This document shows positions 27,445-35,088 of a stretch of DNA of 64,000 nt, piece after piece. Location of the stretch: positions 1 through 64,000 of IMG/VR virus record IMGVR_UViG_3300009149_000012, one strand, 5' to 3'. The stretch's first letter is position 1; each line of letters opens with the position of its first letter. A program made the position numbers and the translations under genes. Origin of the DNA: a virus. The notes under the pieces were generated by a model. It ran no database searches. It saw only the letters and a program-made list of their open reading frames with translations, and was not told the DNA's origin.

Positions 27445-28452
27445 CTACTCCGCATGTTCCTCCATGGCGAGAACGAGCAAGCCAGAAGCGACGGCTGTCA
27501 TGGGATCATCCGCATGCCGAACCTCGCTGATCTCGATCGGGAAGCGCTTTCGAAGGTGTTCGAACTCATCGTTGAACACATCCATGAAGCCGCCCGCCAA
27601 GCTGGTGCCGCCACTCACCACGAGCGGAATTGCTGTTGGAAGATCCATGGTTCCACGCACGGCCTTGAATTGGGTCGCGACGTGTTCCAACACATAACGG
27701 ATCAAGCTGCGGACGTACAAGGCGAGTGCTTCGGCCTCCCGGTTGGACGCATTCGCCAAATCGATGCCCTTTTCCTTGATCGAACACATGCGGGCCGAAG
27801 TCGACCCCATCGCTCTTGCCGCCTGACTGTCGACCCAGTCGCCACCACGAGCAACCGAGAAGCTCATCCCCTCGATCGTCTGGAAGCTCAAAGCCACGTT
27901 CGCCATGCCAGCGCCGAAGCTGATTCCCAAGCCGGAAAAGTTCGTATCCGAACATTGGGAGAAAATGATCGCCATCGCCTCGTTGGAAGCGTGAGGGGTG
28001 TAGCCCAACTCTTGCGTGATCTTGCGGAAAATCTCCGTGTGGTAGATGACATCCTGCGTGGGATCGTCTACCGGGGCTGCCGGCACGCTGAAAAAGCAAT
28101 GCTCGTTCTCGACCACGGGCTCCCCAAGGACGTGCTCGACCAGCAAGCTCAACACTTGCTGCGCGTCCAACTCACCGGGGGCGATGACGCCCCTGGATAG
28201 TGGGCGGCGAGCCTCACGCTTAAACAAGTTCGCCATGCTCAAAGCTGAATCGCCGATGACGATGAGTTGGTCCTCCCGCTCGACGTAGCTCACCTTCGAC
28301 AGACGAAGCGTCCGCTTGGCCTCGATGTCCAAGTCAATGAAGGCGTCCCGCACACGCTTGAAGTACGCACGCTTGCCCTTCTGCCGGGCCGAAACAACAT
28401 TCATGGTCCCGATATCGAGACCGACCCCTGGATCCTTGTTCTCTGTTTCCAT
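27445..28452 (-). CDS. MreB-like actin-family protein
   Basis: Taking the ATG at 28452 (AAGGA seven bases upstream), the protein is 335 residues. Actin-fold landmarks are in order: phosphate-1 G-L-D-I-G-T at 11-16, phosphate-2 GISFGAGMANVAL around 176-188, GGDWVDSQAA at 203-212 (MreB GGDxxD), the adenosine loop VVSGGTSLAGGF at 278-289, and the MreB-like end HADDPMTAVASGLL at 313-326. The phosphate-2 position that is usually Asp appears to be Ser (S177), so nucleotide hydrolysis may be altered. It lies inside the structural operon between a neck-type gene and the Dps-like gene. A cytoskeletal or virion-positioning role is inference. Confidence 0.8.
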   Translation of the reverse strand: METENKDPGVGLDIGTMNVVSARQKGKRAYFKRVRDAFIDLDIEAKRTLRLSKVSYVEREDQLIVIGDSALSMANLFKREARRPLSRGVIAPGELDAQQVLSLLVEHVLGEPVVENEHCFFSVPAAPVDDPTQDVIYHTEIFRKITQELGYTPHASNEAMAIIFSQCSDTNFSGLGISFGAGMANVALSFQTIEGMSFSVARGGDWVDSQAARAMGSTSARMCSIKEKGIDLANASNREAEALALYVRSLIRYVLEHVATQFKAVRGTMDLPTAIPLVVSGGTSLAGGFMDVFNDEFEHLRKRFPIEISEVRHADDPMTAVASGLLVLAMEEHAE

Positions 28453-28474
28453 TTTCATCCTTATTTGCCCGTGG

Positions 28475-29062
28475 CTACAACTTCCACGGGTCGTTCTGCT
28501 CACCGCCGACACGTTGCTTGAGCAAGTAGACGAATTCCTCATGCTTGGAAGCAATGGCTTGGAGCAAGTCGTCCACACCCATGGTCAAGGTGCCGGCTTT
28601 GTCGAGCATATCATACGACGCACGCATGAATTCGAGCAATTGTTCCTCTGCCTTCAGGGAAAGCCCTGGCATCATATCCGGGCTCACATCGGCCGAAACG
28701 TCCAAATAGAGGTGCTCGATGAGTTGGTTCAGTAAGCTGAGTTGGGTCCCCACAGCGACCTTCTCAGGTCCACCGAGGCCCACCGCTCGCTCTGCCAACT
28801 GATCCACGAGGGGGACGATCCCTTCGTAGATCCGCATGAACAGCAAGTGGTCGCCATAGTAGTTGCTGCCACGGGTCTGCCAGTGGTGCGCCTGGTGGAT
28901 GAAAGCGAGCGCCTTGTGCCAAACAACCAAGAGCGCCAGGTGGTCGGCGGGGTTGCTTGCGTCCGCAGCGAGCTTGGCGATCCCGGAGCCCGGCAGGGGC
29001 AGGTAGGGAGGGCCATCCGTCATCCCATCATAGACCGAGGGGTCTTTCCAGATGTCTTTCAC
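28475..29062 (-). CDS. Dps/ferritin-like protein
   Basis: In this 195-residue protein, residues 44-95 carry the Dps signature with correct spacing: H60-W, G65, H72, Y79, D87 and A90-E91-R (AHHWQTRGSNYYGDHLLF then the helix to DQLAERAVGLGG). The spacings 60-72, 72-87 and 87-91 equal those of the Dps ferroxidase ligands H51, H63, D78 and E82 of E. coli. The position matching D67 is Met76, so the iron site may be incomplete. The rest is long helices, as in a four-helix bundle. It overlaps the next gene's stop by 4 bases (ATGA). A role in DNA protection or as a structural 12-mer is possible. Confidence 0.75.
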   Translation of the reverse strand: MKDIWKDPSVYDGMTDGPPYLPLPGSGIAKLAADASNPADHLALLVVWHKALAFIHQAHHWQTRGSNYYGDHLLFMRIYEGIVPLVDQLAERAVGLGGPEKVAVGTQLSLLNQLIEHLYLDVSADVSPDMMPGLSLKAEEQLLEFMRASYDMLDKAGTLTMGVDDLLQAIASKHEEFVYLLKQRVGGEQNDPWKL

Positions 29063-29256
29063 AGCGTCACCTTCTGTGGCTCGGCAATGAACCCCTTGCC
29101 TGTGTACGGGCTAATGATCGAAGTCAGCCGTTCGCCCGTAAAGAACTTCTTTTGGGTGTCAGGACAGATGTACATCCACATGGGTGTATCCGTCGCTGCC
29201 TGGTGTTGCTCGAACCGCTTGACCACGGCTTTTGCGATCTCTCGTGTGTCGGCCAT
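29059..29256 (-). CDS. small protein, unknown, with IAxxVxxRF start
   Basis: This 65-residue protein starts at the ATG at 29256 (MADTREIAKAVVKRFEQ). Its start weakly resembles the IAxRVxxRFL motif found elsewhere in the window. The rest is a compact strand-rich domain (MWMYICPDTQKKFFTGERL then TSIISPYTGKGFIAEPQ). It is encoded directly upstream of, and overlapping, the Dps-like gene, so the two are probably translated together. Confidence 0.6.
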   Translation of the reverse strand: MADTREIAKAVVKRFEQHQAATDTPMWMYICPDTQKKFFTGERLTSIISPYTGKGFIAEPQKVTL

Positions 29257-29282
29257 AACACCCAACTGAATTCTTGAAAGGA

Positions 29283-29861
29283 TTAACTCTTTCCCTTACG
29301 AAGCTCTCGGAGCCGAGTAGAGGCATCCGCAACGCCTACGCCCTCATCTTCCTTGACTTCGATCCGAGCTTCCACATTCTCATCTCGAATTTGCGCTGGG
29401 ATGAAAAGGGGCGCATCGGAAAGAGGGCGCTGTGCGGGTTTCTCGGCGGGCGGGAACTGGGCTTGCCCTTGAACCGGGGCGGGAGCCCCTCCTGAAGCCA
29501 GCATCCCCATGATCTGTTGGAGCATGACGGTTTGCTCGGCAAGTTGACTATCCTGCTTTTGCTTGGCTGAAATGAGTGCCTCGACTCGCTCGCTCTGCTC
29601 TGCGAGCGATTGACGAAGCTCTGTATTCTGTTCTTCAACCCGCTTGAGCTTCGTTTGGTCCTCACTCGGAATCACTCGGGGCTTCGAGGGGCCATGCTTG
29701 AGTTGGAAAAGCTGCCCTTGGCTGATACCAAGCCACAAGTCTTTCGACTGGTAAGCCTTTTCCGCTGGAATCGTAACCGTCTCGTTGAGCACCACTCTCA
29801 CGGCAATGTCCTTGATGACAAAAGAAGGGGGCACCCGCCCTAAAACCGTGATGTCGCTCAT
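29283..29861 (-). CDS. coiled-coil virion-cluster protein, unknown
   Basis: This 192-residue protein starts MSDITVLGRVPPSFVIKDIA. It has an N-terminal strand-rich domain (residues about 1-65), then a coiled coil (about 70-115, KLKRVEEQNTELRQSLAEQS followed by more heptads), then a Pro/Ala/Gln-rich linker and a charged end. Such a layout fits a connector or scaffold component. It overlaps the upstream gene's stop by 4 bases. Confidence 0.62.
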   Translation of the reverse strand: MSDITVLGRVPPSFVIKDIAVRVVLNETVTIPAEKAYQSKDLWLGISQGQLFQLKHGPSKPRVIPSEDQTKLKRVEEQNTELRQSLAEQSERVEALISAKQKQDSQLAEQTVMLQQIMGMLASGGAPAPVQGQAQFPPAEKPAQRPLSDAPLFIPAQIRDENVEARIEVKEDEGVGVADASTRLRELRKGKS

Positions 29862-30397
29862 CGTTTCCTCATTCCAGCAAGAATCTGATCTCTGATCTCC
29901 TGAGCAACCCGTTTTCGGACCTTCTCACGAGCCTCTTTCCTTGCTCGATCAAACAAGGGGAGCTTGGCTCTGCCAGGATGGATCCACCGACCATCTTCCA
30001 TACTTCGAGGTGTGGCCGACCGAAAGACAATTCGCCCATCGTCCGTTACGATTGGAATCGGAGCACGCGCCTTGGTGAGCCAAGTCATTTGCTGCCGCTT
30101 CTGCCCGTACACCAAAGGCTTGAACCCCGGGTGACTGACGGTGACCACAAGTGTCTTGGGTTTGACTTCGATCTGCAACGCCTTTGCGAACGCTATCTTC
30201 GCACGAGGGGAAAGTGCACTACCTAGAAGCTCCTGCTTGAACTGCTTGAAAAGCTCACGCCGCAGCTTTTCGAGGATCGTGGACAAGCGTACCCGGCTCA
30301 CCGCTTCGGGTGGGATGAGGGGGGTCGCCCTGATCGCTGTCAGACGCCACGCCTTACCGTTGTACAGGACTTGTTTCAATAGACGATGTTCTCCCAC
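29858..30397 (-). CDS. basic helical protein, possible tail-completion protein
   Basis: This 179-residue frame overlaps the end of the upstream gene by 22 bases. A GTG at 30397 gives MGEHRLLKQVLYNGKAWR; a TTG overlapping the upstream stop (TTGA) is an alternative start. It is rich in Arg/Lys (LRRELFKQFKQELL; RKEAREKVRKRVAQEIRDQI), with a middle VKPKTLVVTVSHPGFKPLVY. Small basic proteins here in the gene order (between neck and sheath) are often tail completion or minor tail proteins, but I do not recognise the family. Confidence 0.6.
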   Translation of the reverse strand: MGEHRLLKQVLYNGKAWRLTAIRATPLIPPEAVSRVRLSTILEKLRRELFKQFKQELLGSALSPRAKIAFAKALQIEVKPKTLVVTVSHPGFKPLVYGQKRQQMTWLTKARAPIPIVTDDGRIVFRSATPRSMEDGRWIHPGRAKLPLFDRARKEAREKVRKRVAQEIRDQILAGMRKR

Positions 30398-31740
30398 GTG
30401 ATGGTGCGACCACGAAGCTCGCGCTCATCCGGGATGCCAACCTTGTCTGTGATCTGAGCCGGCGCCGCTCGCTCGGGACCGATCTTCCGAATCTGATTGG
30501 CGGCGTGAAGCATTGGGTTGTCCACCGGAACACGGTATTTAACATCTAGCTCGTCAAGAAGCCCGACGGAGAAGTGTTGCTGCAACACCATACCCCGATT
30601 GGTCGGCATCCGCACGGGCCCAACCGAGTAGCGCTCACCATTGACCTTGACCACGAAGTCTCGCTGACTGACCAGCGGGCTTGGGCCTGTCCACACCTCA
30701 TAGGCGTGCTCTGTGGTGCGACCAACGTCCTTCTGTGCGATCCGACGTTCTGCGTCGTCAGGAGCGATGATGATGTCGTAGGGGCCCTCGTAGCCGCCCA
30801 CATAGCCCGTTCCAAAGCACGCCTCACAGTCATTGGCTGGACGTTGGATGCCACCACCGAGGGGAATGCAAGGACAGGGCACGCCCGTGTTCTTCCGAAG
30901 GAAGATCTTGACCCGCTCACCACCTTGAGCCAGCACCCACCGATTCCGACGAACTGACTCCCGCCAGATGTAATCGAGCTTCTCGATCTCTCGATTGCTC
31001 GTGGCTGCCGCATTCTCCAACGGGGTTTCCAGCAAGTCCTGTGGCATGACTGGCCGGTCGAGATCCACCCGGTAGCCCACGGCAGTCGCCCGATAGAATA
31101 CTCGCTGGCTCAAGTCCGTCCGAAGAAATGATCGGTTGTACCGGTAGGTACAGGTCACCACGCTGTTGGGGCCTGGGACCACAGGGCCATCGTTCTTCTG
31201 AGTCCCCACATTGGGGAAAGGAATGTTCACAAGCTCGACGGTTCCCTCACGTCCCTCCACACGAGCAACCGTGGCCTCAACCCCATCGACGAACACTTGG
31301 ACGTCCCGGGGATCCGTCGTGGGCACATTCTGGGAGGCGGGTATGACGATGGGGGTCTTCTGAACCCGAAAAACGTACCGACGTGGACCGCCCGCTGCCG
31401 CCGACCCTTGATCTGGGCACCCCATGACGAACTGGTCTGTCACATCCTCATCGAGTTGGAGGACGTTGTCCGTTTGGTCACGCCAGAAGAGTGACCCAAT
31501 TGGCATCTCGTTGATTCGCCAGAAGGGGCCGTACTCGCTATCGAACGACCGGTAGAGGTTCACCCCTGTCAGGATGAAATTACCGTTGACCGCTAGCTGA
31601 GCCGGGTCGTCCCAACGCAGGTCAAATACACCAGGTTGGTAACCGCTGGTTACAAACAGGTTGAGAGGCGCCAGGGGCCACGGAGACTCCTGGATCTCTA
31701 GGGGGTGTGGGGTTCGATCCCGTTGTGACGCGTAGGGCAT
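30376..31740 (-). CDS. virion structural protein with DnaJ-like Cys motif (neck/connector region)
   Basis: This 454-residue protein starts MPYASQRDRTPHPLEIQESP. Residues about 120-225 hold a beta domain (PIVIP...TTDPRDVQVFVDGV, then V-E-G-R-E-G-T-V-E-L and TYRYNRS) that matches the PIVDG...DGV...G-x-V-T-L unit duplicated in the tail sheath. Residues about 300-335 contain C-P-C-I...C-E-A-C-F-G-T-G-Y, a Cys cluster with a DnaJ-like CxxCxGxG half, likely binding zinc. The remainder is strand-rich and ends RGRTITWENIVY. The position suggests a neck protein. Confidence 0.65.
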   Translation of the reverse strand: MPYASQRDRTPHPLEIQESPWPLAPLNLFVTSGYQPGVFDLRWDDPAQLAVNGNFILTGVNLYRSFDSEYGPFWRINEMPIGSLFWRDQTDNVLQLDEDVTDQFVMGCPDQGSAAAGGPRRYVFRVQKTPIVIPASQNVPTTDPRDVQVFVDGVEATVARVEGREGTVELVNIPFPNVGTQKNDGPVVPGPNSVVTCTYRYNRSFLRTDLSQRVFYRATAVGYRVDLDRPVMPQDLLETPLENAAATSNREIEKLDYIWRESVRRNRWVLAQGGERVKIFLRKNTGVPCPCIPLGGGIQRPANDCEACFGTGYVGGYEGPYDIIIAPDDAERRIAQKDVGRTTEHAYEVWTGPSPLVSQRDFVVKVNGERYSVGPVRMPTNRGMVLQQHFSVGLLDELDVKYRVPVDNPMLHAANQIRKIGPERAAPAQITDKVGIPDERELRGRTITWENIVY

Positions 31741-31766
31741 GCCTTAAACGCGTCGTGATGAAAGCT

Positions 31767-32138
31767 TTAAGCTTTTGGGGCTGCGGCCGGGGCGGGAGCA
31801 CCGGCTTGAGGCTGCGGAGTCGGCATGGGGCCTTGCGGCTGGAGAGGCGACACGTTCCCGGTCTCGGCGTCGATCTTGATGGGCAGGTTTGGTGGAAGCC
31901 CACGCTCGGTGAGGATCTTGTCGAACATCTGCGTTTTCTCAGCGTCAATCCGGTTCGCCATCGCCATGAGTCGAACTTTTTCCTGTTCGACGTCGAGAAT
32001 GTTGCTACCGACCTGAAGCCGAGCTTCCTGGATCTGACGCAAACGGACGAGAGTGTCCTTGTCGATCGGATCCTTGATCGTGAGCCGGGGTTCAGTCGAC
32101 TCTTGTGCCTCTTGGGTCGTGTTCTGGTCTTCAGGCAT
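31767..32138 (-). CDS. small coiled-coil protein, unknown
   Basis: This 123-residue protein starts at the ATG at 32138 (MPEDQNTTQEAQESTEPR), with GGAG six bases further upstream of a second in-frame ATG. The middle is a charged helix (LVRLRQIQEARLQVGSNILD then VEQEKVRLMAMANRIDAEKT), and the C-terminus is Pro/Gln/Ala-rich. It ends in a TAA, showing that TAA is a normal stop in this genome. Function is unknown. Confidence 0.6.
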   Translation of the reverse strand: MPEDQNTTQEAQESTEPRLTIKDPIDKDTLVRLRQIQEARLQVGSNILDVEQEKVRLMAMANRIDAEKTQMFDKILTERGLPPNLPIKIDAETGNVSPLQPQGPMPTPQPQAGAPAPAAAPKA

Positions 32139-32195
32139 GTTCATCTCCATTTGATCGGGGATTTTGAGGGTACCGGGCTGGCACCCTCGTGTCAA

Positions 32196-33158
32196 TCAGG
32201 ATGCGTCGGCGAACGTCTTGTTCATCTTGGTCGTGACTTCACCGATGCTGGAGGCCCACTCTTTAAAGTCCTCCCAAGCACCGCTGATCACGTCCCAGAC
32301 CTTGCGCATGAAGCCCCAAGCTTTATCGAGTGTCTCGGCGAGACCACCCTGCTTGTCGGCCGAAGCACTCTTGTACTTCGCCATTTGCTCGGCGCTGTAT
32401 TGGAAGTCACCGCCCGGGATGTCCATTCCCTCGACGAAACGCTCCTCAGCCTTGCGAAGATGCTCGATGACTTTCTTGACATCACCAAGCTCACGCAGTG
32501 CGAGCATCATGAGGAACTGGGCTTCCTTTTCGAACTCGACGGCCAAGATCTTCGACTTGTTGTACTTGTCGGAAGCCTCAACGAGATCTTCGAGCTTGTT
32601 GCTCGCGACTTCCATCTGCTTGAGGTACGTCGCGTGCTTGCCTTGGGCGGTCTTGAGCCACCGCTGCCGGTTCTTGCCCGCTCGGTCGGAAGGCGCTGCC
32701 ATCGCCGCCAAGTGCTGTTCGATCTTCTTCTGGGCGTCGTCGACCAACCGGTGAAGATGTCCGATGTCGAGTTGGACATCGTGGGTGGTTTGCTTCAGGT
32801 CGTCATGGAGCCCTTCGGAGACGAGTCGTTCCTTGACCCAATCCTCAATCACCTCACCGCTCGTGACACGCCACCGACCAGCGGTGCCAGTTCCGCCGCC
32901 ACCCTTCAGCATCTCGGGTGGGATCACAACGCCTTGGCGTTTGCACTTGTTGCGCCAGTGCTGAACCGCTGCCGCCCAAGACTTGCCGTTCTTGGGATCG
33001 AACCGATCCCCGGCTTTGGTGACGACGTACTTCCAGACGTTAAGTGTCTCGGGTGGAATTTCACCTTCGTCGACGCCCGCAACCATCCACTTGGGAGGTA
33101 CGAAGCGCGCATCGTAGGTATTCAGGAAGCGACCGGCAACTCTTTCAGCAAGTCCCAT
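32196..33158 (-). CDS. helical virion-cluster protein with IAxRVxxRFL-type start
   Basis: This 320-residue protein starts at the ATG at 33158 (MGLAERVAGRFLNTYDARFV) with GGAGATGTC upstream. The N-terminal LAERVAGRFL matches the motif in 19417-19713 and 37321-37965. Residues about 20-100 include Trp/Lys-rich stretches (WAAAVQHWRNKCKRQG), and most of the rest is long charged helices. The C-terminus has an amphipathic Trp-rich helix (WGFMRKVWDVISGAWEDFKE). I do not know the family. It may be an internal or head-packaged protein. Confidence 0.66.
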   Translation of the reverse strand: MGLAERVAGRFLNTYDARFVPPKWMVAGVDEGEIPPETLNVWKYVVTKAGDRFDPKNGKSWAAAVQHWRNKCKRQGVVIPPEMLKGGGGTGTAGRWRVTSGEVIEDWVKERLVSEGLHDDLKQTTHDVQLDIGHLHRLVDDAQKKIEQHLAAMAAPSDRAGKNRQRWLKTAQGKHATYLKQMEVASNKLEDLVEASDKYNKSKILAVEFEKEAQFLMMLALRELGDVKKVIEHLRKAEERFVEGMDIPGGDFQYSAEQMAKYKSASADKQGGLAETLDKAWGFMRKVWDVISGAWEDFKEWASSIGEVTTKMNKTFADAS

Positions 33159-33214
33159 GTGACATCTCCATGCCCTGAACCAATGCATAAGAGCCTTATG
33201 AGATACCTTGGGGC

Positions 33215-33685
33215 ATGAATTCGAAAGCCGTGGCCGCTCGTCTTCGGGCCCTTGCTGTAAGCTTGGACCAAGGGGCGATCGTTCCTAAACAACATGTCGT
33301 GTCTGTCCTAGCCGAGCTTCGAAATGACTTGGGGACCACCCGAACGGCGGCAAGTTCGGTCAAGCTCGACCGCTCGACTCTCCGAGACGTCAACCGGAAG
33401 CTTGACCGTGAAGGGCTGGACGGTCGAAAGCCCTTCCGTAGCTTCGGACTCGGGCTCGGTGAAATCGTCGACGTGCTGGGTCGGGAAGGCATCTTCATTG
33501 ATGACGTCATCCAAAAGCCCAGGTCGCCCGGGGGACAAAACACCTTCCCCTTGCGCCGTAAGTGGCCCTTGGAGAACTTCGGTGCTTTTGACCCAGGAGA
33601 TATCGTGGGCAACTCAATGCTCACGCTCTCATGGCACCAGTTCGAAGAGACCGGCAATTGGGAGATGATTGCCTACCTCAGCTAG
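33215..33685 (+). CDS. plus-strand protein with AARLRALAxxL start, unknown
   Basis: This 156-residue protein starts MNSKAVAARLRALAVSLDQG with CCTTGGGGC just ahead of the ATG. Its first ~40 residues resemble an internal stretch of the gene at 55644-56507 (AAKLHAIAANLESDTPVSPNE). The rest is a mixed domain (VNRKLDREGLDGRKPFRSFG; WPLENFGAFDPGDIVG) ending WHQFEETGNWEMIAYLS. Its end overlaps the convergent metallopeptidase-like gene by 8 bases. No family is recognised. Confidence 0.64.
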   Translation: MNSKAVAARLRALAVSLDQGAIVPKQHVVSVLAELRNDLGTTRTAASSVKLDRSTLRDVNRKLDREGLDGRKPFRSFGLGLGEIVDVLGREGIFIDDVIQKPRSPGGQNTFPLRRKWPLENFGAFDPGDIVGNSMLTLSWHQFEETGNWEMIAYLS

Positions 33686-34310
33686 GGTCCTTGGGCGGCA
33701 ACGTCTTTCCCTCTGGAAGAGTCGGTGGCTCTTCCGACCACACAGCATTCATAGACTGACGGGGGCGCCGAACGATGTCGTCCACCGCTTTCCAATACCA
33801 GTCGTCCATTGGCTTGAGAAACGGCCACATCCACCCGTAACGACCCGTCGTGAACTGCTTGAGGAAGTGCTGCCGGTACGTCTCGGAGTACAAGATGCTC
33901 TGTCCGTGCCGGACATATGCCAAACGCATCGTCTCCGTGTACGCCTCCTTTTCGAACTTGGCCCGGTAGTAGGCGAGCCCAAGCGAGAAGAGCACGAGCA
34001 AGTACAGGACCATGTACAGGGGAAAGGTGTACTTATCGCTCTGGCGCATGTGGATCCGTTCATGCCGCAAAAGCGATTCTTTCGAATAGACCGGCCACAG
34101 GTCCCAAGCCTCAGGGGTGTAGACCGTGTAGCGGATCACCGTGGTGTAGTCCGACATGAAGGACTTTTGACTGCCGAACGTCAGGACGAGCAAGATCTTG
34201 CTGAGAAGCCACATGAAACGGCTGTCAGCCTTGCGAACGAGCTTGAACTTGGGGAACTCTTGCAAGATCTCGTCAAGCAAAAGCTGGAATTTCTCACTGT
34301 CAGTAGGCAT
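33678..34310 (-). CDS. membrane protein with HExxH zinc-peptidase motif
   Basis: This 210-residue protein starts at the ATG at 34310 (MPTDSEKFQLLLDEI) with GAGGTGC upstream. It has a first hydrophobic stretch at about 33-46, then L-R-H83-E84-R-I-H87-M-R-Q, a gluzincin-like HExxH. A transmembrane helix follows at about 96-114 (FPLYMVLYLLVLFSLGLAYY), then F-E-K-E-A-Y (E120/E122) that could give the third zinc ligand. This order (HExxH, membrane helix, E-x-E-A) resembles membrane-embedded M48/M56-type peptidases. Proteolytic activity is inference. Confidence 0.62.
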   Translation of the reverse strand: MPTDSEKFQLLLDEILQEFPKFKLVRKADSRFMWLLSKILLVLTFGSQKSFMSDYTTVIRYTVYTPEAWDLWPVYSKESLLRHERIHMRQSDKYTFPLYMVLYLLVLFSLGLAYYRAKFEKEAYTETMRLAYVRHGQSILYSETYRQHFLKQFTTGRYGWMWPFLKPMDDWYWKAVDDIVRRPRQSMNAVWSEEPPTLPEGKTLPPKDPS

Positions 34311-34373
34311 GATGCACCTCACTTAAGCGGTCCGAAAAGTGGATCCAAGCAAGGACATTCCAGGAAAGTCTGA

Positions 34374-34607
34374 GTGACCATGATTCACGTCGAGTTGCGC
34401 AGCTACTTCGAAGGGCCCACCATCGGAATGGCGGAAATGGAGTCGCTCCCAGTCCCCCCGATGGTGGGAGACATCATCACCTTGCCAAAAGTCCATGGGC
34501 AATTCCGTGTGGATTGTCGGTGGCTCGATATCCGACACGGGATGACCAATCTCGTCCTGGCGGTCACGGAGATCAAGCGCAAAGGAATTTCTTGGGACAT
34601 CGATTGA
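34374..34607 (+). CDS. small plus-strand protein, unknown
   Basis: This 77-residue protein uses a GTG at 34374 six bases after AGGAAAG; an ATG at 34380 is the alternative. The sequence (IHVELRSYFEGPTIGMAEME; VPPMVGDIITLPK; FRVDCRWLDIRHGMTNLVLA) looks like a compact beta barrel of the kind often found in small phage accessory proteins. Its stop overlaps the -35 element of the next promoter. Function is unknown. Confidence 0.55.
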   Translation: MTMIHVELRSYFEGPTIGMAEMESLPVPPMVGDIITLPKVHGQFRVDCRWLDIRHGMTNLVLAVTEIKRKGISWDID

Positions 34608-34637
34608 TTGAGACCAAGCTCACGCCTTAGAGGGTGC
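34604..34637 (+). promoter_or_regulatory. leaderless-type promoter P3
   Basis: TTGATT at 34604-34609, 16-base spacer, CTTAGA at 34626-34631, then GGGTGC and the ATG at 34638. The geometry is the same as in P1, P2, P4 and P5. The -35 overlaps the stop of the upstream gene. Confidence 0.62.
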
Positions 34638-34802
34638 ATGCAGACCGGAACCAAAGCCCTTCGCCAGACCGACACCAAAGCATGGGTTCAGCGTCATGGA
34701 GGCGGGTCGGCCAAGCGCCGTCGGTCGGCCGCTCGCTGCGAGAAGGCAATCGAGACCGCTACTCGTCGGGCTGGTAAGGCCGCTTGCAAGGAGACCTTCT
34801 GA
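34638..34802 (+). CDS. very small basic protein behind promoter P3
   Basis: This 54-residue protein starts MQTGTKALRQTDTKAWVQRH. It is highly basic (KRRRSAARCEKAIETATRRA) and mostly helical, so it may bind nucleic acid. I prefer this ATG over an earlier in-frame start because the promoter element ends six bases before it. Its TGA is one base before the next gene's ATG, so the pair is a small operon. Confidence 0.55.
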   Translation: MQTGTKALRQTDTKAWVQRHGGGSAKRRRSAARCEKAIETATRRAGKAACKETF

Positions 34803-34803
34803 G

Positions 34804-35088
34804 ATGGCTGCGACCCTCACCCAAGCCCAACGCAACGACATCTGGCGGCTGGCGCAGCCGGAAGCTGAGAAGAACGGCCTGTTCTTCTACGAACAAAATG
34901 GGACAGACGAGCACCTTGAGGCTCTCGAATCCCTTGGGCTGATCACGTTCCGGTCGGCCACGCACTACTTTGCCTTCTCCAATGGCGAGCTTGGCGAAGA
35001 GGACGGCTTCCTGGTCAACATCACCGAAAAGGGCCGCAAATCCTATGAGCTTGCTGCCGCCGCTGGGCTGCACTCAGCTAGCACCTGA
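34804..35088 (+). CDS. small protein, possible winged-helix type
   Basis: This 94-residue protein starts MAATLTQAQRNDIWRLAQPE, one base after the stop of the small basic protein. The order helix, helix, LEALESLGLITFRSATHYFA, then INGELGEEDGF-like turns, FLVNITEKGRKSYELAA, resembles a winged-helix wing region followed by a C-terminal helix. This is a pattern impression only. The end overlaps the convergent split-intein gene by 15 bases. Confidence 0.58.
   Translation: MAATLTQAQRNDIWRLAQPEAEKNGLFFYEQNGTDEHLEALESLGLITFRSATHYFAFSNGELGEEDGFLVNITEKGRKSYELAAAAGLHSAST

Noticed and set aside
33203-33217. ACCTTGGGGC before the plus gene at 33215 as a sixth leaderless promoter
   Set aside because: The -10 box and -35 box do not match and the spacing fails. 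It is better seen as a normal ribosome site.
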